Shown here one piece after another: positions 26,184 through 34,488 of a DNA stretch of 64,000 nt. The position numbers and the translations under genes are program-made. This stretch comes from Thermoanaerobaculia bacterium (GTDB taxonomy: Bacteria > Acidobacteriota > Thermoanaerobaculia > Multivoradales > J023), in the NCBI GenBank assembly GCA_030431255.1, contig JAUIJL010000001.1:868001-932000 (forward strand), in the 5' to 3' direction. The notes under the pieces were generated by a model. The model worked only from the letters and a program-made list of their open reading frames with translations, did not search any database and was not told the origin of the DNA. Every line of letters starts with the position of its first letter. Within the stretch, counting starts at the first letter, position 1.

Positions 26184-26430
26184 TACGAGGCGAGCTAGAT
26201 TGACCCTTTCAGGGGTGCCTGCTATTCTTGCAGATATCTTTTTGTCATTGCCTCGTAAGGTGCGTACACCCTAAATCTAATCTTTCAAGAGTCGACTCTA
26301 AAATCGTTGGACTCTACCACCCACGTCGAGCCTAGGAGGCGCAGCCCGCGCACGGGCAGATCCGTCATTGGGGAAGACGGATCTCCGATTCTCGACATTC
26401 TATTCTTCGAACCAGGAGGCTAGGAACATC

Positions 26431-28020
26431 GTGACCCAGACCACGAAGCTAGTAACCGTCTTTGCTCTCGCTCTCACGCTTCTCGCGGCGCCCTCTTTTG
26501 CCGCGACCGCTGAGCTCACCGCCACCAGTCACCAGATCCATTGGAATGCCGGCGATGATTTGTCGCGCGCCGATCTTCGGATCAGCGGTCCGGATGGATT
26601 CACCTTTCAGAAGGTCTTTGCCGCCGGCGAAGACCCGTCCTTCAGTCTTGATGCGGTTTTGGGTGAGATTCCCAGGGGCTCCTACACCTGGAGCTTGACC
26701 ACGATTTCCGGCCTGAGCCCGGAGCTTTTGGACGCGATGAAGGCTGCGCGTGCTGCCGGCGATGTCGCCGCCACTGAAGAGATGAAGGCCGCGGCAGGTT
26801 TTAGCGCTACTCGCCAATCCGGCGCGTTCTACTACGACGGCTTGCAGCTGATCGTACCGAGTCGAGATTCGATCTCAGAAGTCGACATTCCGACCAAGGA
26901 TCAACAGATCCTCGACGACCTGATCGTGGTCGGCAGCATCTGCGCCGGTTTGGATTGTGTGAATGGAGAGTCGTTCGGTTTCGATACCCTGCGGTTGAAA
27001 GAGAACAATCTGCGCATCAAAGCTCAAGATACCAGCAACTCCGCCAGCTTCCCGAGCAACGATTGGCAGCTCACCTTCAACGACTCGACAAACGGTGGCA
27101 AGAACAAATTCTCCATCGACGACATCGACGGCGGTCGCACCCCGTTCACGATTGAAGCGGGCGCTCCGAGCAATTCCCTCTACGTGGAAGATGGTGGCCG
27201 CATTGGTTTCGGCACCGCCACACCGACTGTGGAGCTTCACGTGGTGGACGGCAACACCCCGACTCTTCGTTTGGAGCAAGACGGAAGTGACGGTTTTACT
27301 CCGCAGACCTTTGACGTGGCCGCCAACGAAGCCAACTTCTTCGTTCGGGACGTGACCAACGGCTCGAAGCTGAGCTTCAGAATCCGTCCCGGTGCACCGG
27401 AAAGCTCCATCGACATCGCGGCTGACGGTGACGTCGGTTTGGGAACCTCCTCCCCAGGGGCCGACCTTCACGTCCGTGGCTCGGACGGTGGAACTGACAT
27501 GAAGGTCGAAGAGGTGAGTGGTACCACTTTGCAGAGAGTCATGATGTCGTTGATCAACAACGGACCTCCGAGCTTTTTGATGGAGAATACTAGCGGTGCG
27601 GACAACCGCTGGGTCTTCACCGTGACGGATACCGAGTTCCAGATCTCCAAAGCACAGACCACTCGCAACGAGATGCGGATCGACGGTGACGGCAACACTT
27701 TCATAACCGGTGAGCTGACCGTGTGCAGCGGCTCCGCGATTTGCACTCCGCAAACCACATATCCAGACTACGTCTTCGAGGAAGGATATGAGCTCATGCC
27801 GCTGGACGAGCTCAAGGCTTTCATTGAGGTCAATAAGCACCTGCCGCGAGTTCCCACGGTCGCAGAGGTCACCCAAGAGGGAATCAACATGACCACCTTG
27901 CAGATGCGACTCTTGGAGAAAGTGGAGGAGCTGACCCTCTACACCCTCTCCCAACAGGAGCTGATCGAAAAGCAAGGCGCCTTGATCGAGGAGCTGCAGA
28001 AACAGCTGACGAATCCATAA
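26431..28020 (+). CDS. Exported modular surface protein with tail-fibre-like repeats
   Basis: From GTG 26431 (AGGA 5 nt upstream) the protein has 529 residues with a clear signal peptide (LVTVFALALTLLAAPSFA). The middle carries repeated beta-rich modules of about 85 residues: FNDSTNGGKNKFSI...GRIGFGTATPTVELHV and VRDVTNGSKLSFRI...GDVGLGTSSPGADLHV, plus a shorter third copy. The G-x-G-T-x-x-P-x-x-x-L-H-V signature is common in fibre-like surface proteins. The end has the block PDYVFEEGYELMPLDELKAF then HLPRVPT, also known from such proteins, and a terminal coiled coil. It is likely a trimeric or fibrous surface protein. Function is unknown. A strong terminator follows. Confidence 0.75.
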   Translation: MTQTTKLVTVFALALTLLAAPSFAATAELTATSHQIHWNAGDDLSRADLRISGPDGFTFQKVFAAGEDPSFSLDAVLGEIPRGSYTWSLTTISGLSPELLDAMKAARAAGDVAATEEMKAAAGFSATRQSGAFYYDGLQLIVPSRDSISEVDIPTKDQQILDDLIVVGSICAGLDCVNGESFGFDTLRLKENNLRIKAQDTSNSASFPSNDWQLTFNDSTNGGKNKFSIDDIDGGRTPFTIEAGAPSNSLYVEDGGRIGFGTATPTVELHVVDGNTPTLRLEQDGSDGFTPQTFDVAANEANFFVRDVTNGSKLSFRIRPGAPESSIDIAADGDVGLGTSSPGADLHVRGSDGGTDMKVEEVSGTTLQRVMMSLINNGPPSFLMENTSGADNRWVFTVTDTEFQISKAQTTRNEMRIDGDGNTFITGELTVCSGSAICTPQTTYPDYVFEEGYELMPLDELKAFIEVNKHLPRVPTVAEVTQEGINMTTLQMRLLEKVEELTLYTLSQQELIEKQGALIEELQKQLTNP

Positions 28021-28063
28021 TCCTCGCGAGATCGTGAGCAGCCCGGCGTCGGCCCCGGCCGTT

Positions 28064-28104
28064 AAAGGCCCGCGTTCCTGAGAAGGACCGCGGGCCTTTC
28101 TCGT
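28064..28104 (+). terminator. Rho-independent terminator of the surface-protein gene
   Basis: An 11-bp stem, AAAGGCCCGCG with CGCGGGCCTTT, extended inside by TCCT/AGGA. The stem ends in TTT followed by CTC. The hairpin starts 44 nt after the stop codon. Confidence 0.75.
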
Positions 28105-28181
28105 GGGCTTGAGTTTGGGTATGCTGACCTTATTGGTTTCATTCAATATCTCCACGTCCAACGAATGAGGACCCGGCGAGC

Positions 28182-29036
28182 ATGTTCGAGTTTTCCACCA
28201 TCGCAGGCCGATACAGCGTGACCCGCTTGTTGTATACCCGGGGTGTCTCGAGCAGCTACTTGGCGACCGACAACCGGGATAGTGACCGACAGGTGCTGTT
28301 GGAAGTCGCGCCGGTGGGAGAGGTGTCGGTGTCACGGCAGCTGTTCTTGGATCAGCTGTCCGGCTTGACCGACCGGCTGATGGCCCTCGAGCATTCGAAC
28401 CTCACCCCGATTCGCAGCTTCTTGCACGACGGGCCCTACTACGGCTTCGTCAAGACCTTCGAAGGAGGCGAGCTGCTGGAAGCCTGGCTCGAAGAAGGAC
28501 GAGACACCGCCTCCGACAACCTCCGCATCGGGTTTTGTCGCGACATCCTGGAAGGACTGGCGGCTTTGCACAGCGTCGGAATTCTGCATAGAGATCTCAG
28601 CCCACGGTGTATTTGGTTGAGGGCCGCCGACGAGCAGAGCGCGCGGCCGGTGGCGCAGATCGACCATTTTTACCGCAGCGTGTTGGAAACGGAATACACC
28701 TTGGACCGGGAGCTTTTGCTGTCTACGGGAAGGGTGGCACCGGAGGTGAGCGCCGGTGATGCCTACAGCCCCGGGAGCGATGTCTTCTCCGTTGGGCTGC
28801 TGCTGTGGGAAATTCTCGGCCGAGCTCGCAGGCGCGGTCTTGGGGAGCTCGAAACGACATCGAGCTTGTCGGAAGAGGAGATCCGCGACCAAGTTCCGGC
28901 GCCCTACTCCGAAGTCGTCATCCGGGCGACCCGACCGTCCCGCTTGGAGCGCTTCCAGGACGGTCTCGATCTGCTGGCAGCTTTCGATGCCATGGATATC
29001 GAGCGTCGCCTAGGGGGTGCGCCCGACGCCGGTTAG
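28182..29036 (+). CDS. Ser/Thr kinase-fold protein, probable pseudokinase
   Basis: A 284-residue protein with the outline of a bacterial eukaryotic-like kinase: an N-lobe start IAGRYSVTRLLYTRGVSSSYLA, helix C region, HRD (136-138), an APE-like APEVS and a C-lobe helix SDVFSVGLLLWEIL. Key catalytic residues are changed. The ATP-binding Lys of VAxK is E41 (VLLEVAP), the metal-binding Asn after HRDLSP is C143 (HRDLSPRCIWL), and DFG is DHF (161-163). It has no transmembrane helix or sensor domain. It may act as a scaffold or ligand-binding protein. It follows the surface protein after a terminator, so it has its own promoter. It overlaps the next convergent gene by 4 nt. Confidence 0.82.
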   Translation: MFEFSTIAGRYSVTRLLYTRGVSSSYLATDNRDSDRQVLLEVAPVGEVSVSRQLFLDQLSGLTDRLMALEHSNLTPIRSFLHDGPYYGFVKTFEGGELLEAWLEEGRDTASDNLRIGFCRDILEGLAALHSVGILHRDLSPRCIWLRAADEQSARPVAQIDHFYRSVLETEYTLDRELLLSTGRVAPEVSAGDAYSPGSDVFSVGLLLWEILGRARRRGLGELETTSSLSEEEIRDQVPAPYSEVVIRATRPSRLERFQDGLDLLAAFDAMDIERRLGGAPDAG

Positions 29037-29698
29037 CTCGTGCTCAGTGAGGCTAAGTGATGAAGGACTTGCGTGATGTACCGCTCGGCTCCCTTCAGCA
29101 CCTTGGAAGGCATGAGGTTGACCAAGAAGCGGTCGGAGCTCATCTCCATTTGGTATTCGATTCGAGTCCCCTCCGGATCCCGCTTTTCAAGTATCCAGGT
29201 GACGTTCTGGGTGTGGAAGAAGGGGGCGTGAGGACGCTCTTTCGATTGCCAGCGCTCTAGATCCGGCGCCACGGGATGGGAAAGGCTGATCTCAATGCTT
29301 TGTGGGTTCCGATGGATGGACACGTCGGTCCAATAGCTCGCGTCGAGGATGTCGTCGATTTTCGTCCAGGTGCTCATCCGCCCTTGCTCGAAGGAGCCGT
29401 GCACGATTTCAGCCCGCTCGATAGAAGGTACCTCCACGGCGCATCCTCTCTTGCATTGGCGGTGAAAGTCCGTGATCGCCCTGGCGACGATCAATGGCGG
29501 AGCCTGGACTCGCTCCAACGACGCGGTAACGACATACCGGCCTTTGCTCGGGCTGGCGGAGTGAATCTCGAAAGAGGGTAGCTCCTTCTCTTGTCCAAGA
29601 GCGGAATGAGAGCTTCCTAAGGCTAAGAGTATCCCCAGCAGCACGGTCACCCACCGACCTCGTCCGGGGGTGGGGATGCATGGATCGCGTCCGGACAT
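29033..29698 (-). CDS. Exported START/polyketide-cyclase-like lipid-binding protein
   Basis: From ATG 29698 the protein has 221 residues with a signal peptide (WVTVLLGILLALGSSHSALGQ). The rest fits a START-like helix-grip fold: an opening strand-helix (YVVTASLERVQAPPLIVARAITDF), central strands around WTKIDDILDASYWTDVSIH, and a long C-terminal helix (MPSKVLKGAERYITQVLHHLASL). Such proteins bind a hydrophobic ligand. The family call rests on pattern only. Its start is divergent from the YhhQ-like gene by about 40 bp, and it is convergent with the pseudokinase. Confidence 0.65.
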   Translation of the reverse strand: MSGRDPCIPTPGRGRWVTVLLGILLALGSSHSALGQEKELPSFEIHSASPSKGRYVVTASLERVQAPPLIVARAITDFHRQCKRGCAVEVPSIERAEIVHGSFEQGRMSTWTKIDDILDASYWTDVSIHRNPQSIEISLSHPVAPDLERWQSKERPHAPFFHTQNVTWILEKRDPEGTRIEYQMEMSSDRFLVNLMPSKVLKGAERYITQVLHHLASLSTS

Positions 29699-29738
29699 AG
29701 TTGACGCGGTCTCAGGCCATGGGTAGTCTGCCGCCGAG

Positions 29739-30554
29739 ATGTTGAAAGCACAATTTGACCGCGCGGCTGATCGGGAAGACGAGTCGGACCTAAAAGAAAT
29801 TCCTATGGGCAGCGTCATCGAGATCCGCCGAGAGCGGGTCTTCTTGGTGCTTGCGGGGCTGTTTCTCGGCTCGATGACCATGCTGAATATCCTCGGCGTG
29901 ACGCGTTTTCTCGATCTATCGTTTGAGATTTTCGGCTTGCAGATACCCATGCCGTTAGCGGTTGGGGTGTTGCCTTACCCGATCACCTTTCTTTGCACCG
30001 ACTTCATTTCCGAGATCTACGGCCGGCGCCGGGCCAATTTCTTGGTCTGGGTCGGTTTCATGGTCAATATCTGGCTGATGGTGGTGCTGTGGATCGGCGG
30101 TGTCTTGCCGGGCTTCGACCAAGCGGTTCCCGACGCCGGGGGGCGTTTACCGGTTTTCTTTGAAATCCGAAAGCTGGCGCTCGGTGCGGTGGTCGCCTCC
30201 ATGGTGGCCTATTTGGTGGCGCAGCTGGTGGATGTGCATGTCTTCCATTTCTGGAAAAGACTTACCCAAGGCAGGCACCTTTGGCTGCGGAACAACGGAT
30301 CCACGTTGGTGTCCCAATTCGTCGATAGCTTCGCCGTGATCACCATCACCCATTTTTACGCAGGTGGCATTCCGGTGGTTGCAGATTCGCCGATTTGGCC
30401 ACAGCTGTGGACGTTCATTCTCACCGGCTATTGTTTCAAGGTGGTCGCGGCCTTATTCGACACCATCCCCTTCTATTTCGGCACCCATTGGCTGCGGCGA
30501 TATCTGGCAATCGACTCCGAGCCTTCCCCGGATTCCCAAGGAGCCTCGAGCTGA
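29739..30554 (+). CDS. Queuosine precursor transporter, YhhQ/VUT family
   Basis: A membrane protein with about six helices. It matches the YhhQ family: FLVLAGLFLGSMTMLNIL..., then the conserved LPYPITFLCTDFISEIYG, which carries the hallmark D-x-I-x-E-x-Y-G motif, and later VSQFVDSFAVITITHFYAG and GYCFKVVAALFDTIPFYFG. The family imports preQ0/preQ1 for tRNA queuosine synthesis. ATG 29805 is an alternative start that would remove 22 acidic residues. No queuosine biosynthesis gene is in the window. The NTF2-like gene starts 2 nt after its stop. Confidence 0.9.
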   Translation: MLKAQFDRAADREDESDLKEIPMGSVIEIRRERVFLVLAGLFLGSMTMLNILGVTRFLDLSFEIFGLQIPMPLAVGVLPYPITFLCTDFISEIYGRRRANFLVWVGFMVNIWLMVVLWIGGVLPGFDQAVPDAGGRLPVFFEIRKLALGAVVASMVAYLVAQLVDVHVFHFWKRLTQGRHLWLRNNGSTLVSQFVDSFAVITITHFYAGGIPVVADSPIWPQLWTFILTGYCFKVVAALFDTIPFYFGTHWLRRYLAIDSEPSPDSQGASS

Positions 30555-30556
30555 AG

Positions 30557-31060
30557 ATGCGATCCTCGCACTACCTCTACGTGATACTCGCTGTGGCCGC
30601 CGCTGTTTGGTGGCTTGCGGGCCTCGGATCCGATGATGAGGCCGCGATCCTGTCCGAGCTCGATCGAATGGCCGAGCTGATCAAGAAAGAACCCGGCGAG
30701 AAGGCCTTAGAAGCGGCAGACCGGGCCCGCCGCTTGGCCGACCACTTCACCTCCGACTTTGAGGTGGAGCTGCGTCCCGTGGGGGCGCGGGTCACCAACA
30801 CCGCCGAGCTCGCACGGCCGTTCGTAGGTCTTCGCCGACAAGCTCAGGAGCTGAGCGTGTCGTTCGAGGTCGAGGAATTGGAGATCTCCGAGGACTTCCC
30901 CACAGCGACCATGTCCGCAGCAGCCTCCCTGACGGGAACCGTGAACGGACCTCGTGAGAGCGCGACCTATAGGGTGCTTTTCGCATGGAAGCGACAAGGC
31001 GGCGACTGGAAAATCGAGTCACTGCAGGTCACAGAACGCATCGAAGGCGATTTGTTCTAG
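30557..31060 (+). CDS. Membrane-anchored NTF2-like/SnoaL-like protein
   Basis: A 167-residue protein with an N-terminal transmembrane anchor or signal (HYLYVILAVAAAVWWLAGL), then a cone-shaped NTF2-like fold outline: two helices (ILSELDRMAELIKK, ALEAADRARRLADHF) and strands ending ATYRVLFAWKRQGGDWKIESLQVTE. There are no catalytic residues I can name. It follows the YhhQ-like gene by 2 nt and its stop lies within a tandem 18-bp repeat. Confidence 0.65.
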   Translation: MRSSHYLYVILAVAAAVWWLAGLGSDDEAAILSELDRMAELIKKEPGEKALEAADRARRLADHFTSDFEVELRPVGARVTNTAELARPFVGLRRQAQELSVSFEVEELEISEDFPTATMSAAASLTGTVNGPRESATYRVLFAWKRQGGDWKIESLQVTERIEGDLF

Positions 31061-31086
31061 GCGAGCTCTTTGTTCTAGCCGAGCTC
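31051..31086. repeat. Tandem 18-bp duplication spanning two convergent stop codons
   Basis: TTTGTTCTAGGCGAGCTC (31051-31068) is followed directly by the same 18-mer with one change (31069-31086). The CTAG in copy one ends the plus-strand NTF2-like gene; the CTAG in copy two ends the minus-strand sirtuin gene. Confidence 0.92.
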
Positions 31087-31965
31087 TAGCGGGCCGAGTC
31101 CCAGGTCTTCGCAGAGGCGGGGTAGGAGCGATTCCGATTCTTCTCGCAGGGTCGTCAAGCCGTCCAGGGAGGACTCCGGGCTGGGATCGATGGAGAAGGC
31201 CGGGATGCCTCGCATCAGGGCGGTTTGCAGGAATGCGTCCGTGACGCCCACCGAGAACGAGGTGCCGACGAAGAGCACGACATCCATGGTTCTGATGGTC
31301 TCTTGGACCCGCAGCCATTGATAGTCCTCATGGTCGGCATAAAACTCGTCGAACCAGAGCACGTGCTGCCGGATCAAATCTTCGCACAGGGCGCAGCGGG
31401 GTAGGGTATCTACGCTCGGATCGGCCAGGAAACGGTCGATGCCGATGTCCGAAATCGGCACGGAGCCCCGGGGAGCGCCGTTCGGACAACCCAGATCTGA
31501 GGCGCAGCGGGCTCGATCGACGGTGCCGTGGACCTTGATCAAATCGTCGCTGCCGGCTTGCTCGTGCAAGGTGTCGATATTTTGGGTCAGGGTGGTCACG
31601 CGGCCACCCCGGGAGGGCAGCTCCCGGCCCAACGTTGCGACGGCAACATGGCCGGGGTTGGGGCGCGCGGCCGGCAGCTCGGAGAAGATTCGGCTCGACC
31701 ACAACCAGCTGGCCACGGGATCCGAGCGGAAATAGCTGTAAGTGCCCTTTTCGAGCACATCGTGGTTCCAAACGGCACCCGGGTCCTTACCGCGAAAAGT
31801 CGGAACGCCGCTGGCCAAGGAAATGCCGGCTCCGGTGACGATCGCCAAATGGCCCGTCTCCAGATTTCTCAGTGTGTCGACCAAATCCCGGTATTCGGAA
31901 CTGGCGTGGGTTTCTCGGCTCTCGGGGGATTTGCCGTTCCGTTCCCCGAGCTTGGGCTCATCCAT
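31075..31965 (-). CDS. Sir2-family NAD-dependent deacylase (sirtuin)
   Basis: Removes acyl groups from lysine using NAD. The 296-residue protein has the NAD motifs TGAGISLASGVPTFRG (GAG at 45-47) and TQNIDTLHEQAG, catalytic H146 in IKVHG, FVGTSFSVG, and four zinc cysteines (C154, C160, C191, C194). The first pair is C-x5-C instead of the usual C-x2-C. An Arg and Tyr pair of the desuccinylase (SIRT5-like) class is not obvious. It overlaps the upstream threonine dehydratase gene by 8 nt and is the last gene of the M16 operon. Confidence 0.92.
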   Translation of the reverse strand: MDEPKLGERNGKSPESRETHASSEYRDLVDTLRNLETGHLAIVTGAGISLASGVPTFRGKDPGAVWNHDVLEKGTYSYFRSDPVASWLWSSRIFSELPAARPNPGHVAVATLGRELPSRGGRVTTLTQNIDTLHEQAGSDDLIKVHGTVDRARCASDLGCPNGAPRGSVPISDIGIDRFLADPSVDTLPRCALCEDLIRQHVLWFDEFYADHEDYQWLRVQETIRTMDVVLFVGTSFSVGVTDAFLQTALMRGIPAFSIDPSPESSLDGLTTLREESESLLPRLCEDLGLGPLELG

Positions 31966-32932
31966 GGTCGATCACGGCCTCGATATCGACATTGCCGCCG
32001 GAAAGAATGATGCCGACGGATTTTCCCCCGGCCTCGATTTGACCGGCCATCAAGGCGGCCACCGGCACGGCGGCCGACGGCTCGATGAGGATCTTCATGC
32101 GGTCCCAGACCCATCGCATGGCGGCCCGGATGTCAGCTTCCTGGACTCTCACCATCTGGTCGACGTATTTGTGGATCAGCTCGAAGGTCAGCTGGGACAG
32201 CTGGCCCCGCAGCCCGTCGGCGATGGTGGCGGGACTTTCTACCGGAACCCGGCGCCCGAGCTCCACGGAGCGGCAAGCGTCGTCGGCTCCCGCCGGCTCA
32301 CAGCCGATCACACGGGTGGAGGGTGAGAAATAGCGGGCGGCGAGGGCTGTGCCCGAAGCCAGTCCGCCTCCGCCGACCGGCACCAGGATCAGATCCAGGG
32401 GACGTCCAGCTTGCTCGATCAGCTCCCGAGCCGCAGTGGACTGCCCGGCGATCACCCGCGGATCGTCGAAGGGGTGAATCAATGCCGCCCCGGTCCGCTC
32501 GATGATTTGGGTAGCGCCAGACTCCCGTTCAGCCATGGTGGGCTCGCAGAGCACGATCTCCGCGCCGTAACCCTCCATGGCTTGAAGCTTGACCTGCGGA
32601 GCGTTCTTCGGCACCACCACGTAAGCCTTGGTGTGGTCGAAGAGCTTGGCGGCTAAGGCCACGGCTTGACCGTGATTGCCCGAAGAGTGGGTCACCACCC
32701 CTCGCGCACGCTCGGCCGGCTCCAGCGACGCCACTGTATTGAAGGCACCACGGAATTTGAAGGCTCCCATCCGTTGGAAGCATTCGCATTTGAAGAACAC
32801 CCGGGCTCCCGTGATGTCGTCGAATTGGGACGACGTCATCACGGGCGTCCGGTGGGCGACTCCTTCGAGACGCTCCGCAGCTCGGTGCAGATCCGTCACT
32901 TCAGGAGCCTTCGCTCCAGAAACTACGTTCAT
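31958..32932 (-). CDS. PLP-dependent serine/threonine dehydratase (threonine ammonia-lyase)
   Basis: A 324-residue fold-type II PLP enzyme that deaminates threonine or serine. K59 in RMGAFKFRGAFN binds PLP; SSGNHGQAVALAA binds the substrate carboxylate; VPVGGGGLASGTALA holds the phosphate; SGGNVDIEAV is near the end. There is no C-terminal ACT regulatory domain, so it resembles catabolic (TdcB-type) enzymes or serine racemases. It overlaps the upstream M16 gene by 4 nt and the sirtuin gene by 8 nt. A link between an amino-acid lyase and peptidases is inference. Confidence 0.93.
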   Translation of the reverse strand: MNVVSGAKAPEVTDLHRAAERLEGVAHRTPVMTSSQFDDITGARVFFKCECFQRMGAFKFRGAFNTVASLEPAERARGVVTHSSGNHGQAVALAAKLFDHTKAYVVVPKNAPQVKLQAMEGYGAEIVLCEPTMAERESGATQIIERTGAALIHPFDDPRVIAGQSTAARELIEQAGRPLDLILVPVGGGGLASGTALAARYFSPSTRVIGCEPAGADDACRSVELGRRVPVESPATIADGLRGQLSQLTFELIHKYVDQMVRVQEADIRAAMRWVWDRMKILIEPSAAVPVAALMAGQIEAGGKSVGIILSGGNVDIEAVIDHG

Positions 32933-34488
32933 TCTTGAAAGATGTCCTCCACCGCCACGGTTTCAATTCCACCTTCGGCGATGCCCAAGGGATAGGTGGA
33001 GATTTCCTTGTCCTCTTCCAGGATCTCGGGGGATTTAGGACTTTCGTAGCTGATGGGAGTCGGCTCGTTCTGGGCCAAAGTTTGCTCCAAGGCCTCGGCT
33101 TCACCGGTGACGATGGCGATCTTGAGGCGGTCCACCTGCCAATGCTTGCGAATGGCGGCGTTGACCTCTTCCAGTGTCAGGGTGGGCAGCACCTCGGCGA
33201 AGCGTGCCAAATGACCCTTGCCCTCGATCCCGTAGAAGGAATCGTCGATGCGGTAACCCAGGCGGTTTTCGGTCGTGGGCGCGAAGTGCAGGTGGTATTT
33301 GGTCATAAACGATCGAGTGAGCTCGAAATCATCTTCGCTCATGCCGTCTTGCACCAGCTTGTCGACCTCCCGCAGGGCGGCTCGCAAGGCGAAAATCGCT
33401 TGGGCATTGGGCAAGGTTCGGATCCACACCTCGAAGATCTGGTGCCGGCGCGCCACGTTGACCGGCGGCATCTGACGGCGACCTCCCTCGGGGAAAGCCT
33501 CGATGTAGGAGTAATCGCCGTAGTTGAGGCCGCGCAGCTCGCGGATGACCTGGAAGAGATGGCTGGAGGTATTGCGATGCTCACCCAGCCAAGAGTTGGC
33601 TACCCAGAGGGCGTAGAGCTCGCGCTCGCCACGTTTGAGATCGATGGGGAAGCCGAAGCTGATGGATGCGTCCGCGCCGGGCTTTTGCACCAATCGGACG
33701 CGGCGGCCTTCAATTGCGGCGGGCTCGATGGCCACCGACCCGGAGGGCTCACCGTCGGGCAGCTGAGCGAGGCTCGCCTGCATGCGCTCCACCAGAGCTT
33801 GGTCAAAGCCCCCACCCAAGCCGAGAGTGACGTTGTTCTTATTGAAATGGCGTTGGTAGAACTGCTTGACGTCCTCGAGGGTCAGGCTCTCCACGCCCGC
33901 GACGGTTCCCGCCACGGGATGGGCGTTGGCGGTGTCTCGATAGATGAAGTCACGCAGCGCGGCCTTGCCCAGCTCCTCGTCGTCGGCGAAACGCAGCTGG
34001 GTCTTCAGGCTGTTGAGCTGATTGCTTTTCAGACGGTCGAAATCCCCTTGCTCAAACGCCGGGCTGAGCACCGCATCGGTCAGCAGCTCGACGAAAAGCT
34101 CGAGATTGTCGACGTGGGCTCGGCCGGTCAACGTGGTCATCTCTTTGTCGACCCTGACCTCGTAGCTCGACGCCAGCGGGTAAAGCTTGTCGAGGATTTC
34201 GGGATACGAGTGCTTTTCGGTCGCACCGGCGGCCACCATCGAGCCTGTCAGAGCCGCCAGCCCTTCCTTGCCGGAGGGATCGTGAATCGAGCCGAATTTA
34301 AACCACAGGCTGAAGCTGACGGTGGGGTCCGTCGGCACCTCGAGCAAGACGGTCGGAACACCGGCGGGAGTTGAGCCGGTGTCGCCGCTCTCTTTCGTGC
34401 CGCCGCACGCGGTCAACACCACCGCCAGCAAGGCGAGCCACAACGGTGCGGAGACCCATCGCGAAAGGTTCTCGAAGCGTTTCATCAC
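32929..34488 (-). CDS. M16-family peptidase-like lipoprotein, non-catalytic partner
   Basis: A 519-residue M16 protein with a lipoprotein signal (APLWLALLAVVLTACGG). The zinc-binding HxxEH motif is missing: the aligned position reads GLAALTGSMVAAG. Other M16 features remain: the YPEILDKLYPLASSYEV segment, a second domain with FYQRHFNKNNVTLGLGG and the typical C-terminal half. Start is GTG 34488 or ATG 34485, with AAGGAG just upstream. It is the usual inactive half of an M16 pair, like PqqF/POR-type heterodimers. It overlaps its active partner by 4 nt and the dehydratase gene by 4 nt. Confidence 0.92.
   Translation of the reverse strand: MMKRFENLSRWVSAPLWLALLAVVLTACGGTKESGDTGSTPAGVPTVLLEVPTDPTVSFSLWFKFGSIHDPSGKEGLAALTGSMVAAGATEKHSYPEILDKLYPLASSYEVRVDKEMTTLTGRAHVDNLELFVELLTDAVLSPAFEQGDFDRLKSNQLNSLKTQLRFADDEELGKAALRDFIYRDTANAHPVAGTVAGVESLTLEDVKQFYQRHFNKNNVTLGLGGGFDQALVERMQASLAQLPDGEPSGSVAIEPAAIEGRRVRLVQKPGADASISFGFPIDLKRGERELYALWVANSWLGEHRNTSSHLFQVIRELRGLNYGDYSYIEAFPEGGRRQMPPVNVARRHQIFEVWIRTLPNAQAIFALRAALREVDKLVQDGMSEDDFELTRSFMTKYHLHFAPTTENRLGYRIDDSFYGIEGKGHLARFAEVLPTLTLEEVNAAIRKHWQVDRLKIAIVTGEAEALEQTLAQNEPTPISYESPKSPEILEEDKEISTYPLGIAEGGIETVAVEDIFQE

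Larger units (their letters stand above)
26044..26430. other. A+T-rich 387-bp divergent intergenic region
   Basis: This region separates the divergent LigB and surface-protein genes and is clearly richer in A+T than its surroundings. It holds two hairpin-capable inverted repeats, listed separately. It should contain promoters for both genes, but no -35/-10 pair is convincing. I see no RNA gene. Confidence 0.6.

Noticed and set aside
26246-26274. Possible promoter TTGTCA followed by TACACC at 17-nt spacing
   Set aside because: The -10 match is poor and the start site is unknown. Not strong enough to list.
26875-28335. Minus-strand open frame of 486 codons opposite the surface-protein gene
   Set aside because: No recognisable fold and it also runs through the terminator and the start of the pseudokinase.
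32935-34374. Plus-strand open frame of 479 codons opposite the M16 lipoprotein gene
   Set aside because: Composition is that of an antisense shadow of a GC-rich gene, and the M16 frame on the other strand is certain.
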